Source: RPQJ01 sp963762315 (GTDB taxonomy: Bacteria; Pseudomonadota; Gammaproteobacteria; Steroidobacterales; Steroidobacteraceae). From it: DNA of 64,000 nt. Positions within the stretch are counted from its first letter, which is position 1. Every line of letters begins with the position of its first letter. The translations under genes and the position numbers were made by a program. This document shows, in pieces, positions 35,733-45,141 of the stretch. The notes under the pieces are model-generated. The model saw nothing but the letters and a program-made list of their open reading frames with translations, was not told the origin of the DNA and did not search any database. The stretch is taken from NCBI GenBank assembly GCA_963762315.1, contig CAVXKO010000005.1, positions 372,001-436,000 on the forward strand, read 5' to 3'.

Positions 35733-38660
35733 ATGACTGGCGCATCGAGCATCGGAGCCGCGATTGCAGCTGTCTTGATCACCGGCACGGTGTTCGCGGA
35801 CGACACGGGCCTCGAAGATATCGTCGTCACTGGGTCGCGCATCGCCCGCTCGGACTTCGAGTCACCCAGCCCGATCGTCACGGTCCCGGCACAGAGGTTC
35901 CTGCAGACTGGCGCGATCTCCGTCGAACGCTCGCTGAACGCCTATCCGCAGTTCGTGCCGACAGCGACTGCCACCTCCAACGACCCGTCGAACGACGGAC
36001 AGGCGAATCTCTCGCTCCGGGGTCTCGGCGCGTCTCGGACGCTGGTGCTGCTGGACGGCCGACGGGTCGTGTCGGCGGACGGGCGGGGGAACGTCGACCT
36101 GAACGTGCTGCCGCCCGAGCTGATCGGCAGCGTCGACGTCGTCAGCGGCGGTGCCTCGGCGGTCTACGGATCCGACGCCATTGCCGGCGTGGTCAATATC
36201 AAGCTCAAGGACGCGTTCGACGGCGTGGCGCTCGACGGCAGCTGGTCCGGCACCGATCGAGGGGACGGCGAGGAATATTCGGCAGGGGTCACTGCCGGGA
36301 CGTCCTTCGCGGCCGAGCGTGGTTCGATCGTGGGCTACGTCGGGTACGCGAAACGCGACCAGATCAACCAGGACGCTCGCCAATTCTCGCGCTATCCACT
36401 CGAATATTTCGCCGATGTCACGGATGGACGCGGGCCCGGGCATCATTTCCTTGCCTCGGGATCCGGCATCACCGCGGACGGCATCAGTATCGTGTTCTCG
36501 GACCCGACCGCATTTCGCGAACTGTTCGCCGGCTACGGCTATCCGGGCGGATCGGTGCCACTGGACGTGCAGCGCGCCTTTGGAGTCAACGCGGACGGTA
36601 CCGTGTTTTCCGCCGGCACGGGCGCCGCGGGCAGCGTGATGAACTTCCGCGGCGTCAAAGACCCGGTCATGTTCAGCGACCGCAACTACAACGTCTACAA
36701 CTACGCGCCAGACACCGCGCTGCAGATGCCGCTCGAGCGATCCACCGCGTTCGTGCGCGGCCGGTTCGCCTTCACCGACCGGATCGACGGGTACCTGCAG
36801 GCGCTCTACACGCATTACTCCGTCGACCGCCAACTGGCGTCCGCGCCGATCGGGATCGCGCTGATCTCTGCGGCCAACCCGTTCATTCCAGCCGACCTGC
36901 ACACGCTGCTCGCCTCGCGTGCAAATCCGTCCGCCCCTTTTCGCTATTTCCGGCGTGCGAGTGAAGTAGGCGCACAGGTTGCCGCGAACGATCGCGACCT
37001 GCTGCAGGCCACGATCGGTACCCGCGGGCAGATCTACGGCGACTGGAATTTCGACGTCTACGCGCAGTACGGAGAGGTCGACCGTACGGAACGGCAGACC
37101 AACAATGTGAGCCTTGGGAAACTCCAGGATCTGACATTCGCGGCGGACGGTGGTCGTTCCCGCTGTGACGGCGGGTTCAATCCGTTCGCCGCGGGCTCGC
37201 TCTCGGCCGATTGCGTCAAATACATCTCCGCCGACGCCGCCAACCAGGTGACGACCAAGCAATCGATTGTCGAGGCGTCCGTCAATGGTCCGCTGGTGGC
37301 GATGCCGGCCGGTGCGCTCAGCGCGGTGGCCGGGCTGTTCTACAAGCGCGACGAGTTTTCGTACGACGCCGATCCGACTTTGAGCGCCGTGCTGCCGGGC
37401 GTCCCCGGGGTCTTCGGTCCTCGTCCCGACATTTCCGGATTCGCGGCCGCACCGGATCGCGCGGGACATGAGAGCAACACTGATGCGTATCTGGAACTGC
37501 TGGTGCCCTTGCTGAAGGATCAGCCGGGCGCGCAGTCCCTGGACGTCGGCCTCGGGTATCGGCATTCGGACTACTCGAAGGCCGGTGGCGTGAGCTCGTA
37601 CAAGGCCGAACTGATGTATCGACCCGTCTTGCCCTTGCGCATGCGCGGCTCGTACCAGCATGCGGTGCGCGCGCCGAGCATCGAGGAGCTGTACTACCCG
37701 CCGGTGCAGAGCCAGTTCGAGATTCCGATGCCCGATCCCTGCACTTACGACAGCGATGCGCGGACCGGATCACACGCGGCGCAGGTGGCAGCGCTGTGCC
37801 TGGCGCAGGGGCTGCCCGCGGCGCTGCTGCCGGATTACGTTTACGACTTGCGGCGGACGGACGGGGAGTCCGGCGGGAATCGGGACCTCAAGGCGGAGCA
37901 GGCCGATACGTACACGGTGGGATTGGTGGTCACGCCATTGGGCGGCGATGCGGTGCCAGGTGACCTCCAGGTGTCCGTGGACTGGTACCACATCGTCATC
38001 GATGACGGGATCGGTCGCTGGGACGCCAAGTCCGCGGTCGAGCGCTGTTTCGATCCCACGTACAACCCAACCTTCAACAATCAGAACGTCTATTGCAGTT
38101 TCTTCACGCGCGACGCGGACACCGGGAACATCTACGCACTTATCCTCGATCGCAACATTGGCGGCATCGAGACCACGGGTGTCGACGTGCAGGTCGACTG
38201 GAGTTTCGCGGCCGGCCCCGGACGGATCGACACGAACGCGTTCGTCACCTACGTGGACACCTGGCAATACCGCGATCCGAGCGGAGGCACGATCGAGTAC
38301 GCCGGCACCGTGGGCGGCGGCGGCCTCGGCAGCACAATTCCACGCTGGAAGTCGCTGCTCAACCTGAGCTACGGCGTGGACGTCTGGTCGCTGTTTGCGC
38401 GCTGGCAGCACATCGACGGTGTGCGCGACATCAAGCACCCCAACTTCCGGGTTCCCGCCTACGACTACGCGGACGTTGGCGCGAGCTACACGGCCCGTTC
38501 CGGCGCTCTCCAGGGTCTCACGGCACGCGTCGGGGTGGACAACCTCTTCGACAAGGATCCACCCATCTTTCCGACGTGGCAGCAGGCGAATACCGATCCA
38601 TCGCAATACGACGTGCTCGGCCGTCGCTACTACCTGCGGCTGCAGTATCGATTCCAGTAG
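35733..38660 (+). CDS. TonB-dependent outer-membrane receptor
   Basis: 975-residue receptor. The ATG at 35733 follows GAGAGG and gives a signal peptide (MTGASSIGAAIAAVLITGTV); an upstream ATG at 35589 has no signal. N-terminal TonB-box-like and plug start DIVVTGSRIARSDFESPSP, plug motif LSLRGLGASRTLVLLDGRR and VDVVSGGASAVYGSDAIAGV, then a 22-strand barrel ending in YYLRLQYRFQ with C-terminal aromatic. Of the type with VVTGSRI plugs common in Xanthomonadales and Sphingomonadales, often for peptides, sugars or siderophores; substrate not predictable. No extra N-terminal sensor domain is present. Regulated presumably by the divergent TPR protein. Confidence 0.92.
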   Translation: MTGASSIGAAIAAVLITGTVFADDTGLEDIVVTGSRIARSDFESPSPIVTVPAQRFLQTGAISVERSLNAYPQFVPTATATSNDPSNDGQANLSLRGLGASRTLVLLDGRRVVSADGRGNVDLNVLPPELIGSVDVVSGGASAVYGSDAIAGVVNIKLKDAFDGVALDGSWSGTDRGDGEEYSAGVTAGTSFAAERGSIVGYVGYAKRDQINQDARQFSRYPLEYFADVTDGRGPGHHFLASGSGITADGISIVFSDPTAFRELFAGYGYPGGSVPLDVQRAFGVNADGTVFSAGTGAAGSVMNFRGVKDPVMFSDRNYNVYNYAPDTALQMPLERSTAFVRGRFAFTDRIDGYLQALYTHYSVDRQLASAPIGIALISAANPFIPADLHTLLASRANPSAPFRYFRRASEVGAQVAANDRDLLQATIGTRGQIYGDWNFDVYAQYGEVDRTERQTNNVSLGKLQDLTFAADGGRSRCDGGFNPFAAGSLSADCVKYISADAANQVTTKQSIVEASVNGPLVAMPAGALSAVAGLFYKRDEFSYDADPTLSAVLPGVPGVFGPRPDISGFAAAPDRAGHESNTDAYLELLVPLLKDQPGAQSLDVGLGYRHSDYSKAGGVSSYKAELMYRPVLPLRMRGSYQHAVRAPSIEELYYPPVQSQFEIPMPDPCTYDSDARTGSHAAQVAALCLAQGLPAALLPDYVYDLRRTDGESGGNRDLKAEQADTYTVGLVVTPLGGDAVPGDLQVSVDWYHIVIDDGIGRWDAKSAVERCFDPTYNPTFNNQNVYCSFFTRDADTGNIYALILDRNIGGIETTGVDVQVDWSFAAGPGRIDTNAFVTYVDTWQYRDPSGGTIEYAGTVGGGGLGSTIPRWKSLLNLSYGVDVWSLFARWQHIDGVRDIKHPNFRVPAYDYADVGASYTARSGALQGLTARVGVDNLFDKDPPIFPTWQQANTDPSQYDVLGRRYYLRLQYRFQ

Positions 38661-38700
38661 TGCCGGCGCCGATCACCGTGGCGGTCGGGCGGCCACGGTT

Positions 38701-39109
38701 TCATCTCGCGCCGTCGCGTGGACGTCGACGGTCCATGATCAGACTCAGCCTGGTGACTGAACCAGGGTTCACCACGAATCGGCGCGACGTCACCTTGCCT
38801 GGCTGCACTTGCTTCGCGCTCGCCGGCGAGCGTGTCCTTGAATTCGACCTCACTGTTGGCGTCGGTCAACGGATCCGACGGAGTCACACTGCCATTCAGC
38901 GAGACCCCGGCACCGCTGATCGGGGTGCCCGCCGAGTTGGCCACCTTGACGATCACGATGCCGACGGCGGGTGGCTTGGACGAATCGCCCCCGCCACTGC
39001 CGCAGGCGGCGATCGAAAGGGCGATGACCGTCAGGAAGGCCGTTCGGATGAATCGAATCGTCGGCCGGGTCGTGGGGGCCGGGGCAGGATCGCGGTATCG
39101 AGTCAGCAT
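38701..39109 (-). CDS. Small lipoprotein with carboxypeptidase-regulatory-like domain, frame interrupted
   Basis: About 135 residues. The lipoprotein signal TAFLTVIALSIAAC has a clean lipobox, followed by GSGGGDSSKP and an Ig-like fold (IVIVKVANSAGTPISGAGVS). Near 38809 the direct frame turns into low-complexity Arg-rich sequence and runs back into the receptor gene. Skipping one base gives VQPGKVTSRRFVVNPGSVTR then LSLIMD and a TGA at 38701-38703, a sensible end for this domain. Convergent with the TonB receptor. It resembles the vWA lipoprotein at 39501 in its N-terminal part. Function unknown. Confidence 0.7.
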
Positions 39110-39500
39110 GGTCGTCTCCCTCTGTTGCGGGGCCGGATACCTCGCGGTCGGCCGGCGTTGATCACTGGTACGGGAGGGGAGTCTTCACGGCGCTTCCGCA
39201 ACGGTCCTTGGGAAATACTGAGACGTTCTGAAACGATCTGATTCCTGGGCTGCCGCGGTTTTTCGCAGCGGGTTGGAGCTCAGGCGGACGCTGAATGCCC
39301 CGGTGGGGGCCCGACGGCGTCTGGCGAAGTCGCAACGGATCGCGCGGCCGGACTTTTTCCGATCTGCAGGGCACTTGCGGGCCCGGCATTCACAAGGATT
39401 CAGATCGCTTCAGTTCTTGCCAACGATCTCGTCCGAGTCGCGCGGCAACCTCTGGTCACGGTGACAGCGCACCGGGAATCCACCAGACAGGGGAAGATCG
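39110..39500. other. Divergent intergenic region with a pair of 19-bp inverted repeats
   Basis: Gene-free 391 bp between two divergently transcribed lipoprotein genes. CTGAAACGATCTGATTCCT (39228-39246) and AGGATTCAGATCGCTTCAG (39395-39413) are inverted repeats matching at 17 of 19 positions, 148 bp apart. They could be binding sites for a shared regulator. A good ribosome site (AGGGGAAG) precedes the gene at 39501. No protein or RNA gene recognised. Confidence 0.65.
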
Positions 39501-41039
39501 ATGAACAGCGCAATGACGGGAGTTGACTCCGAAAATGCCTCTGGCCCGATGCGTGGCGCATGCCTCGCGCTGCTGCTGGCCGTCATGGCAATCGGTGCAG
39601 GCGGCTGCGGCGGAGGGACGGGCGGCGGCACTGGCGGCGGCACCGCTTCGGGAGGTGCGACGGGAGGTACGACACCGCCGCCGCCGGCGCAACCGTCGGG
39701 CCGGGGCACCGTGGTCGTGACCGTCAAGGACGTGCTCGGGGCGCCGGTGCCTGGCGCTGACGTGCGCATCAACACATATTGGGAAAACGAGGACAAGCGA
39801 GCCGTCGCGGATGCGAGTGGCCGGGCCGAGCTTAGAGGCGTCATTGCCTCCGACGTTTCGGTCGCCGTGTATGGACCGGACTCGATCGGGACGACGCCGA
39901 GCAGACGGCTCGCAGCGGACACTGTCATGACGGTCGACGTCACGGCGCAGCCAACCGCCGATGCGACGGGTGGCATTGCCTCGGCCTGGGTGTCTGCGGG
40001 GGGTGTCCAAGACGGCGGCCGGGCGCTCGAGTTCTCGCTGAAGATCCTGCAGGTGCCCGACGGGTACTACGGTGAGTACTGGGCCTGGGGCACGGATGCC
40101 GTGCGAATCGTGGCCTGTGCGCCAGACGCCGGTAACGACGTCCCGCGGTTCCGGGCGGATTGCGTGTCCAGCGCCGACGGCTTCGATGCCGCGTACGAGG
40201 GCGTCAACGATGGCCGTGCAGTGTCGGTCAAGCGGGTCGAGAATCCATCGGGCGGTGTCTTCCCGGCCTCGACGTACTCTGCCGCTTTGCTGCTCGATCA
40301 GGGCGCGCACATCATCGTCGATGACCCCGCCGATGCGCGCTTGTTTGCTGCGAAGTACTTCCTGAACGCCGCAAGCTCAAATGACGATGTCCTGCTGTCG
40401 GCATTCGCGTCCGACGATGCGGTGTCCGGCCAGAACAGCTTGTTGCTGCAGAAGCCGGTCAGCCTGTTTCCGCTCGAGAATCCGCAGTACACGCACGGCG
40501 GTCGGGGCCTGTTCTCCACGGTCGATGCACTGGCAACACTCGAAGGTGGCGCGTCACCGCTCTTTGCGGCCATCGACCGGATGCTGGATTTTGCGGCCGC
40601 CCATCGGACCGGCCAGAACCACGCCGTGGTGGTCGTGACGGACGGGCACGACGACACCTGCGGTTCACGCGCCGACTGTCAGAAGGCCCGCGACGCTGTG
40701 ATCCAGAAGAGCCGGGCCACCGGCGTGGCTATCGTGACGGTCGGCCTGGCAAGCGCGACAGGGAACGCAGACCACGAGACGCTCGGTCTGCTGGCACAGG
40801 GTGCAAATCACGGCGCAGCATTCTGGGCGCAGAACCCGAGACAACTGGCCACGATCGCACATAGCGTGCAGTGGTACCTGACGGATACGAAGGACCAGCT
40901 GGAGGCCACCTTCCGGATTCAGTCGCCAGTGGCCGGCACGTTCGCATCCGGACGCAAAGTGCTCGGAACGGTGCGGCTGGAAGTGTGTCCGTTTGACTGC
41001 TTCTACATGTCGATCCCGTTTGTCGTGCAGATTCCCTGA
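39501..41039 (+). CDS. Lipoprotein with carboxypeptidase-regulatory-like and vWA-like domains
   Basis: 512 residues. A lipobox AIGAGG-C (about residue 36) is followed by a Gly/Thr/Pro-rich spacer (GGGTGGGTGGGTASGG), an Ig-like regulatory domain (TVVVTVKDVLGAPVPGADVR), then an atypical von Willebrand A region with HAVVVVTDGHDDTCGSRADC and ATGVAIVTVGLASATG, i.e. the late vWA strands with a D-G-H-D-D cluster. Paired cysteines (CVSSADG, CGSRADC, CPFDC) suggest disulfides outside the cytoplasm. Together with the small lipoprotein and the TonB receptor this may form a surface-binding module; inference only. Confidence 0.72.
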   Translation: MNSAMTGVDSENASGPMRGACLALLLAVMAIGAGGCGGGTGGGTGGGTASGGATGGTTPPPPAQPSGRGTVVVTVKDVLGAPVPGADVRINTYWENEDKRAVADASGRAELRGVIASDVSVAVYGPDSIGTTPSRRLAADTVMTVDVTAQPTADATGGIASAWVSAGGVQDGGRALEFSLKILQVPDGYYGEYWAWGTDAVRIVACAPDAGNDVPRFRADCVSSADGFDAAYEGVNDGRAVSVKRVENPSGGVFPASTYSAALLLDQGAHIIVDDPADARLFAAKYFLNAASSNDDVLLSAFASDDAVSGQNSLLLQKPVSLFPLENPQYTHGGRGLFSTVDALATLEGGASPLFAAIDRMLDFAAAHRTGQNHAVVVVTDGHDDTCGSRADCQKARDAVIQKSRATGVAIVTVGLASATGNADHETLGLLAQGANHGAAFWAQNPRQLATIAHSVQWYLTDTKDQLEATFRIQSPVAGTFASGRKVLGTVRLEVCPFDCFYMSIPFVVQIP

Positions 41040-41123
41040 TTCGACTGCACGGGACATGGCCGGATTCGACCCGGCGGCGCAGCCTGCGTGGCTGCGCCCG
41101 CCGTCCTACACATCGGCTCGCAA

Positions 41124-41876
41124 CTACAGGAACACATCCCCGCCGTTCGGGCTGATGCACTGGCCCTGGTAGTGACGGCCGTCTTCGCTGGCGAGGAACA
41201 CGTAGCTCGGCACGATGTCGTCCACCTCGGCAATACGGCCGAGCGGAATGCCCTGGCGGATCTGTTCGAGCAGGGTGGGCGGCACGTCATCGAGGATCGG
41301 CGTGCGCGTTGCGCCGGGCGCGACGCAGTTGATGGTAATGCCGCGGTCGCCGATTTCGAGCGCGACAGACCGCGTGAAGGAGAGAATGGCGCCCTTCGCA
41401 GCCGTGTAATGCGCGAAGCCGGGCGCGCCTTTGTAGGCCAGCTGCGAAGCCGTGTTGATGATGCGGCCGCTGCCGCGCGCGTACATCTGCGGCAGCACTT
41501 CGCGCGTCATCAGGAACGTGCCGCGCAGATGCACGGCGATGACGCGGTCCCATTGGTCGACGGGGATGTCCTGCACAGGCGCAGCGGCCGCGATGCCGGC
41601 GTTATTCACCAGGATGTCGATGCGGCCGAACGTGTCGTTCGCGGCCGCGCAGAGTTTCTTGACGTCGGCTTCGAGTGCAACGTCGGCCTCGATCGCGATG
41701 GCCTTGCCACCGAGCTTCGCGATTTCGCTGCATGCTGCCTGGGCGTTGGCGGCCTGGTCGCCCGTCGGGTAGTTCACCACCACGTCGGCGCCTTCCCGCG
41801 CGAACGCGATCGCCACGCCGCGCCCGATGCCGGAGCTGCTTCCCGTGACGAGCGCGACCTTGTCTTTCAATTTCAT
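41124..41876 (-). CDS. Short-chain dehydrogenase/reductase (classical SDR)
   Basis: 250-residue NAD(P)-dependent oxidoreductase. The ATG at 41876 (MKLKDKVALVTGSSSGIGRG) puts the cofactor loop TGSSSGIGRG at residues 11-20, with NNAG (DILVNNAGIAAA), catalytic Ser-Tyr-Lys in NTASQLAYKG and HYTAAKG, and the PG motif CVAPGATRTPI. The overall pattern resembles glucose 1-dehydrogenase and FabG-like SDRs; substrate unknown. Its start overlaps the stop of the IS91-like remnant by 4 nt. Confidence 0.9.
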   Translation of the reverse strand: MKLKDKVALVTGSSSGIGRGVAIAFAREGADVVVNYPTGDQAANAQAACSEIAKLGGKAIAIEADVALEADVKKLCAAANDTFGRIDILVNNAGIAAAAPVQDIPVDQWDRVIAVHLRGTFLMTREVLPQMYARGSGRIINTASQLAYKGAPGFAHYTAAKGAILSFTRSVALEIGDRGITINCVAPGATRTPILDDVPPTLLEQIRQGIPLGRIAEVDDIVPSYVFLASEDGRHYQGQCISPNGGDVFL

Positions 41877-42115
41877 GTCATTTCCCGATGCAGGAAGTAG
41901 CGCAGGCGCCGCGGGAAGGTGACCACCCACCGGCGCACCGGCACCTGCGGGAACAGGTGCTTGACGAGGTAGGCGCGCAGCTCGCTCTCGACATGGGTCG
42001 CAATCGGAAGCCCGTAGGGATCGGCTTCACGCCTGACGACGAGCCAGGTCTCGAGGCGCTGCCGCACGGGGCAGGACGCGGTCGCGGCACTGAAGTGCGA
42101 CTGGACGGCCGACAT
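41873..42115 (-). pseudogene. IS91-like transposase remnant
   Basis: 80 codons ending in HLFPQVPVRRWVVTFPRRLR then YFLHRE, which resembles the segment of IS91/Y2-type transposases often written VPVRQWVLSFP-LRY. The catalytic tyrosine and zinc-binding parts are missing, so this is a fragment rather than an active element. It may still be translated, as it overlaps the SDR start (ATGA). Alternative: an unrelated small protein. Confidence 0.55.
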
Positions 42116-42245
42116 CCGTGCCGGCGCTCGCGCCAGGCAGAATTGCGTGGCCGCTATCCACCAACCGGTATCGTGGCAAAGGCCCGGAGCCCGTGACCGT
42201 TATCAGCGGACCAACGGCAGTCGCGCCAAAAGGCCTCCAAACAGA

Positions 42246-42273
42246 GCGCCGCGAACCTACGGGTTCGCGGCGC
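42246..42273 (-). terminator. Hairpin terminator of the exported protein gene at 42300
   Basis: GCGCCGCGAACC and GGTTCGCGGCGC form a perfect 12-bp stem with a 4-nt loop, 26 bp beyond the stop of the gene at 42300-42743; on the minus strand a modest T-containing stretch follows. Confidence 0.65.
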
Positions 42274-42299
42274 CTGCAAGTCTCGCCGCAGGTCGAGGA

Positions 42300-42743
42300 T
42301 CAAATATCCTCGCGGCTGAGGATCGTCAGCGGCGCACTGTCCGGATCCGCGAACAGGCCCCAGCGGTTGTGGTGGATGTAGAAGGTGACCCGGGTGCCCC
42401 GCTGCAGGCGCGAGACCCTGGTCTGGGTCCCACTGACACTGATTCGCGCGTCCGGATTGTTCACGGCGAAGACGATTCTCGAGACCGGCTTGTTGTTCCG
42501 ATCGAGAAAGTTGACCGTCACCGTTTCCGCATTCGCACTCTGCACCTCGGCCGTAAACCGGGCGAACGGCTCGCCATTCTTCGTCAGCAAACCCTGGCAG
42601 GCTTCGGCGATCTTCGGAAACGCCGCAAGTACCTGCGGGCCGAAATTCACGCTTTCGCAACCTTGGGCGGCCTGTGCACTCGCGATTCCCGGTAGGGCCA
42701 GCATCGCAATACACGCCACGGTCGCTAGTTTCTTCATCTTCAT
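42300..42743 (-). CDS. Small exported protein of unknown function
   Basis: 147 residues. Signal peptide LATVACIAMLALPGIASAQA. The mature protein has two cysteines (GCESVNFG, ACQGLL), likely disulfide-bonded, and a beta-rich second half (AETVTVNFLDRNNKPVSRIV). I recognise no family. It is a single-gene unit with its own terminator and a CTCCTG-complement (AGGAG) ribosome site at the ATG. Confidence 0.7.
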   Translation of the reverse strand: MKMKKLATVACIAMLALPGIASAQAAQGCESVNFGPQVLAAFPKIAEACQGLLTKNGEPFARFTAEVQSANAETVTVNFLDRNNKPVSRIVFAVNNPDARISVSGTQTRVSRLQRGTRVTFYIHHNRWGLFADPDSAPLTILSREDI

Positions 42744-43028
42744 TCTCCTGTGATTGTCGTTGATCGAAATGGACGACCGGCAGCCAGCCCGGCCCGTCGG
42801 CGTTCCGCGCCGAGCAAGAACGCGCGCCAGCCCATACTTATACTATTCGAGTTCTCCGCCGACGAGAAAGGGATAGGAAATTCAACCGGCCTTTGCCGCG
42901 GCGCGGCAGGTGCGCGACGGGTGGACTGACCACGCCGGAGGCAGCGGGCTGGTCGGTTCGCCGAGGTGGGCGCGACCTTCGACAGTCCCGTCGCGGCGGC
43001 AATCTGGCGGAAGCCCATCGAGGCTGAG

Positions 43029-44372
43029 CTATTTCCCGATGCAGAAGCTGCTGAAGATGCGGCCGAGCAAGTCGTCGCTGGTGACCTCGCCGGTAATCTC
43101 GCCGAGATTGCGCTGCGCGTCGTGCAGCTCCTGCGCGACCAGTTCGCCCGCGTGGCGCTCGGTCAGCAGTCGATGCGCCTCCTCGACGTGGGCCCGTGCC
43201 CGCCGCAGCGCATCGAGATGGCGCGTGCGCGCAGAAAGCGCCCCGCCGGCGGTCGGATGAAAACCGATGCAATCCTTGAGGTGCGCGCGCAAGCCATCGA
43301 GGCCGCGGCCCGACGACGCGCAGAGATATACGCGGGTGGGCGTCCCCTCCTCCACGCGCGCCGGCTCACCGCTGCGATCGATCTTGTTGAAGACGATGGT
43401 GCGGGGCACATGCGGCGGAAGTTGGGCGAGGTCGTCGTCGATCCCTGCCATGGCTGCCGGATCCGAGGAATCCACGATGAACAGCACGCGATCGGCACGC
43501 GCCATTTCGTGGTGGGCGCGACGGATGCCTTCGATCTCGACTTCGTCGGCACCCTCGCGCAGGCCGGCCGTGTCCAGCACGTGCAGCGGCAGGCCGTCGA
43601 TCTCGATGCGCTCGCGCAGAACGTCGCGCGTGGTGCCGGGGACGGGCGTGACGATGGCGGCGTCGTAGCCCGCCAGTCGATTCAACAAGCTCGACTTGCC
43701 CGCATTCGGGCGGCCGGCAATGACGAGGCTCAGGCCGTCGCGCAACAGCGCGCCCTGGCGCGCCGTTTCGGCCAGTTCGGCGAAACGTTGGCGGATGCCG
43801 GTCAGGCGCTCGGCGAGGGCGCGGTCCTTGAGGAAGTCGACCTCCTCCTCGGGAAAATCGATCGCGGCTTCGATCCACATGCGCAGTTCGAGCACGCGCT
43901 CGGACAGCTCGTGGACCTGCATCGAGAACTCACCCTGCAGCGAGCGCACTGCGGCGCGAGCCGCCTGTGCCGATCCGCTGTCGATCAGGTCGGCGATGGC
44001 TTCGGCCTGGGCGAGGTCGAGCTTCTCGTTGAGAAACGCGCGCTGCGTGAATTCGCCGGCCGACGCGGGTCGCGCGCCGAGTTCCAGCACGCGGCGCAGC
44101 AGCAAGTCGAGCACGACCGGACCGCCGTGGCCGTGCAGTTCGAGCACGTCCTCGCCGGTGAACGAATTCGGTGCCGGGAAGTAGAGCGCAAGTCCGCTGT
44201 CGATCGGCTTGCCGTCGGCGGCGCGGAAGGTGTGCAGCTCGGCGGTGCGCGGCGATGGCGTGCGTTCAATCAGGCCGAGGGCGATCGAAGCACATGACGG
44301 TCCGGAGATACGCACGATGCCGATGCCGCCCCGTCCGGGCGCCGTCGCGATGGCAGCAATCGTGTCGGTCAT
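43029..44372 (-). CDS. mnmE: tRNA modification GTPase MnmE
   Basis: GTPase that with MnmG modifies U34 of tRNA. 447 residues: starts MTDTIAAIATAPGRGGIGIV (tetrahydrofolate-binding domain), helical domain, inserted G domain with AGRPNAGKSSLLNRL (about 223-237), PGTTRD, DTAGLRE and FNKIDRSG, and the C-terminal catalytic CIGK box. Complete and of normal length. A toxin-antitoxin pair separates it from yidC, its usual neighbour. Confidence 0.97.
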   Translation of the reverse strand: MTDTIAAIATAPGRGGIGIVRISGPSCASIALGLIERTPSPRTAELHTFRAADGKPIDSGLALYFPAPNSFTGEDVLELHGHGGPVVLDLLLRRVLELGARPASAGEFTQRAFLNEKLDLAQAEAIADLIDSGSAQAARAAVRSLQGEFSMQVHELSERVLELRMWIEAAIDFPEEEVDFLKDRALAERLTGIRQRFAELAETARQGALLRDGLSLVIAGRPNAGKSSLLNRLAGYDAAIVTPVPGTTRDVLRERIEIDGLPLHVLDTAGLREGADEVEIEGIRRAHHEMARADRVLFIVDSSDPAAMAGIDDDLAQLPPHVPRTIVFNKIDRSGEPARVEEGTPTRVYLCASSGRGLDGLRAHLKDCIGFHPTAGGALSARTRHLDALRRARAHVEEAHRLLTERHAGELVAQELHDAQRNLGEITGEVTSDDLLGRIFSSFCIGK

Positions 44373-44385
44373 GCGGGGTTCCGGG

Positions 44386-45141
44386 TCAGGTGGCGGGCGT
44401 CGGCAGCGCGCCGTCGACGAGAAATTGCTGCAGTGGAAACTGCCTCACACGCTGCGCTTCGTGCGAATAGAAGCGCACGACATCGGCACCTGTTTCGCAC
44501 AGCCATTCGACCTGGTGGTGCGGACGACGGGAAGCGAGTGCGGACGGCGTGAACAGCGCCACGTTCAGACCGCCTTCCGCATCGCGAGCAGAGCGGTATT
44601 CGAATGCCTCGATGCCCGCTTCCCGCATCGCGGTGCCGAGTGCCTGGGTGGCCACATAGCTCGCGCGGTGCCGTATTTGCGCAGCAAACGAGGCAAAAGG
44701 CGCCTCGTGCAGTCGCAAGCCGCGCTCGGTCTGGATTCCGGTCTGGAATGCCGTGTGCCGGGTCTTGAGCGGTGCATCGGGCGCAACTTCCATGCCGCTC
44801 CAGAAGACGAACCGGTAATACGCGCTTTCTGCCAGCACCGTTGCCGTGTCGCGGGCACCGTAGAACAGGCTCGGCTCGGTGTGGCGCCCGAAACGCGAGC
44901 CGTAGCGCAGCGGCGGATAGCGAAATGGCGTCAGCAGCAGGTGGTGCAGGCCTTCGGCCGCAGCGGGCGGCGCAGGCTTGGTGCCTTCGAGCATCTGCTC
45001 GAGCAGCGCTTGCTCCGCCAGCGTGTGCACGAGCGCATTGGTCGCAACCTGCTCCTCGCTTTCGACCAGCCGCTGGACGGTGCCTTCGAGGGCGATGGGA
45101 TGGGCTGTCGATTCGCAGGCAGTCCAGATATCGCTCGTCAC
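44386..45141 (-). CDS. RES-domain toxin
   Basis: 251 residues. RES toxins (ParT/MbcT type) degrade or modify NAD+ or ADP-ribosylate targets. The domain is recognisable from LRYGSRFGRHTEPSLFYGA (conserved Arg), TVLAESAYYRFVF (conserved Glu) and a later Ser in FEYRSARDAEGG. Its start overlaps the stop of the Xre/MbcA-type gene by 4 nt, the standard antitoxin-toxin order. The pair is inserted between mnmE and yidC. Which chemistry this member performs cannot be told from sequence. Confidence 0.88.
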   Translation of the reverse strand: MTSDIWTACESTAHPIALEGTVQRLVESEEQVATNALVHTLAEQALLEQMLEGTKPAPPAAAEGLHHLLLTPFRYPPLRYGSRFGRHTEPSLFYGARDTATVLAESAYYRFVFWSGMEVAPDAPLKTRHTAFQTGIQTERGLRLHEAPFASFAAQIRHRASYVATQALGTAMREAGIEAFEYRSARDAEGGLNVALFTPSALASRRPHHQVEWLCETGADVVRFYSHEAQRVRQFPLQQFLVDGALPTPAT

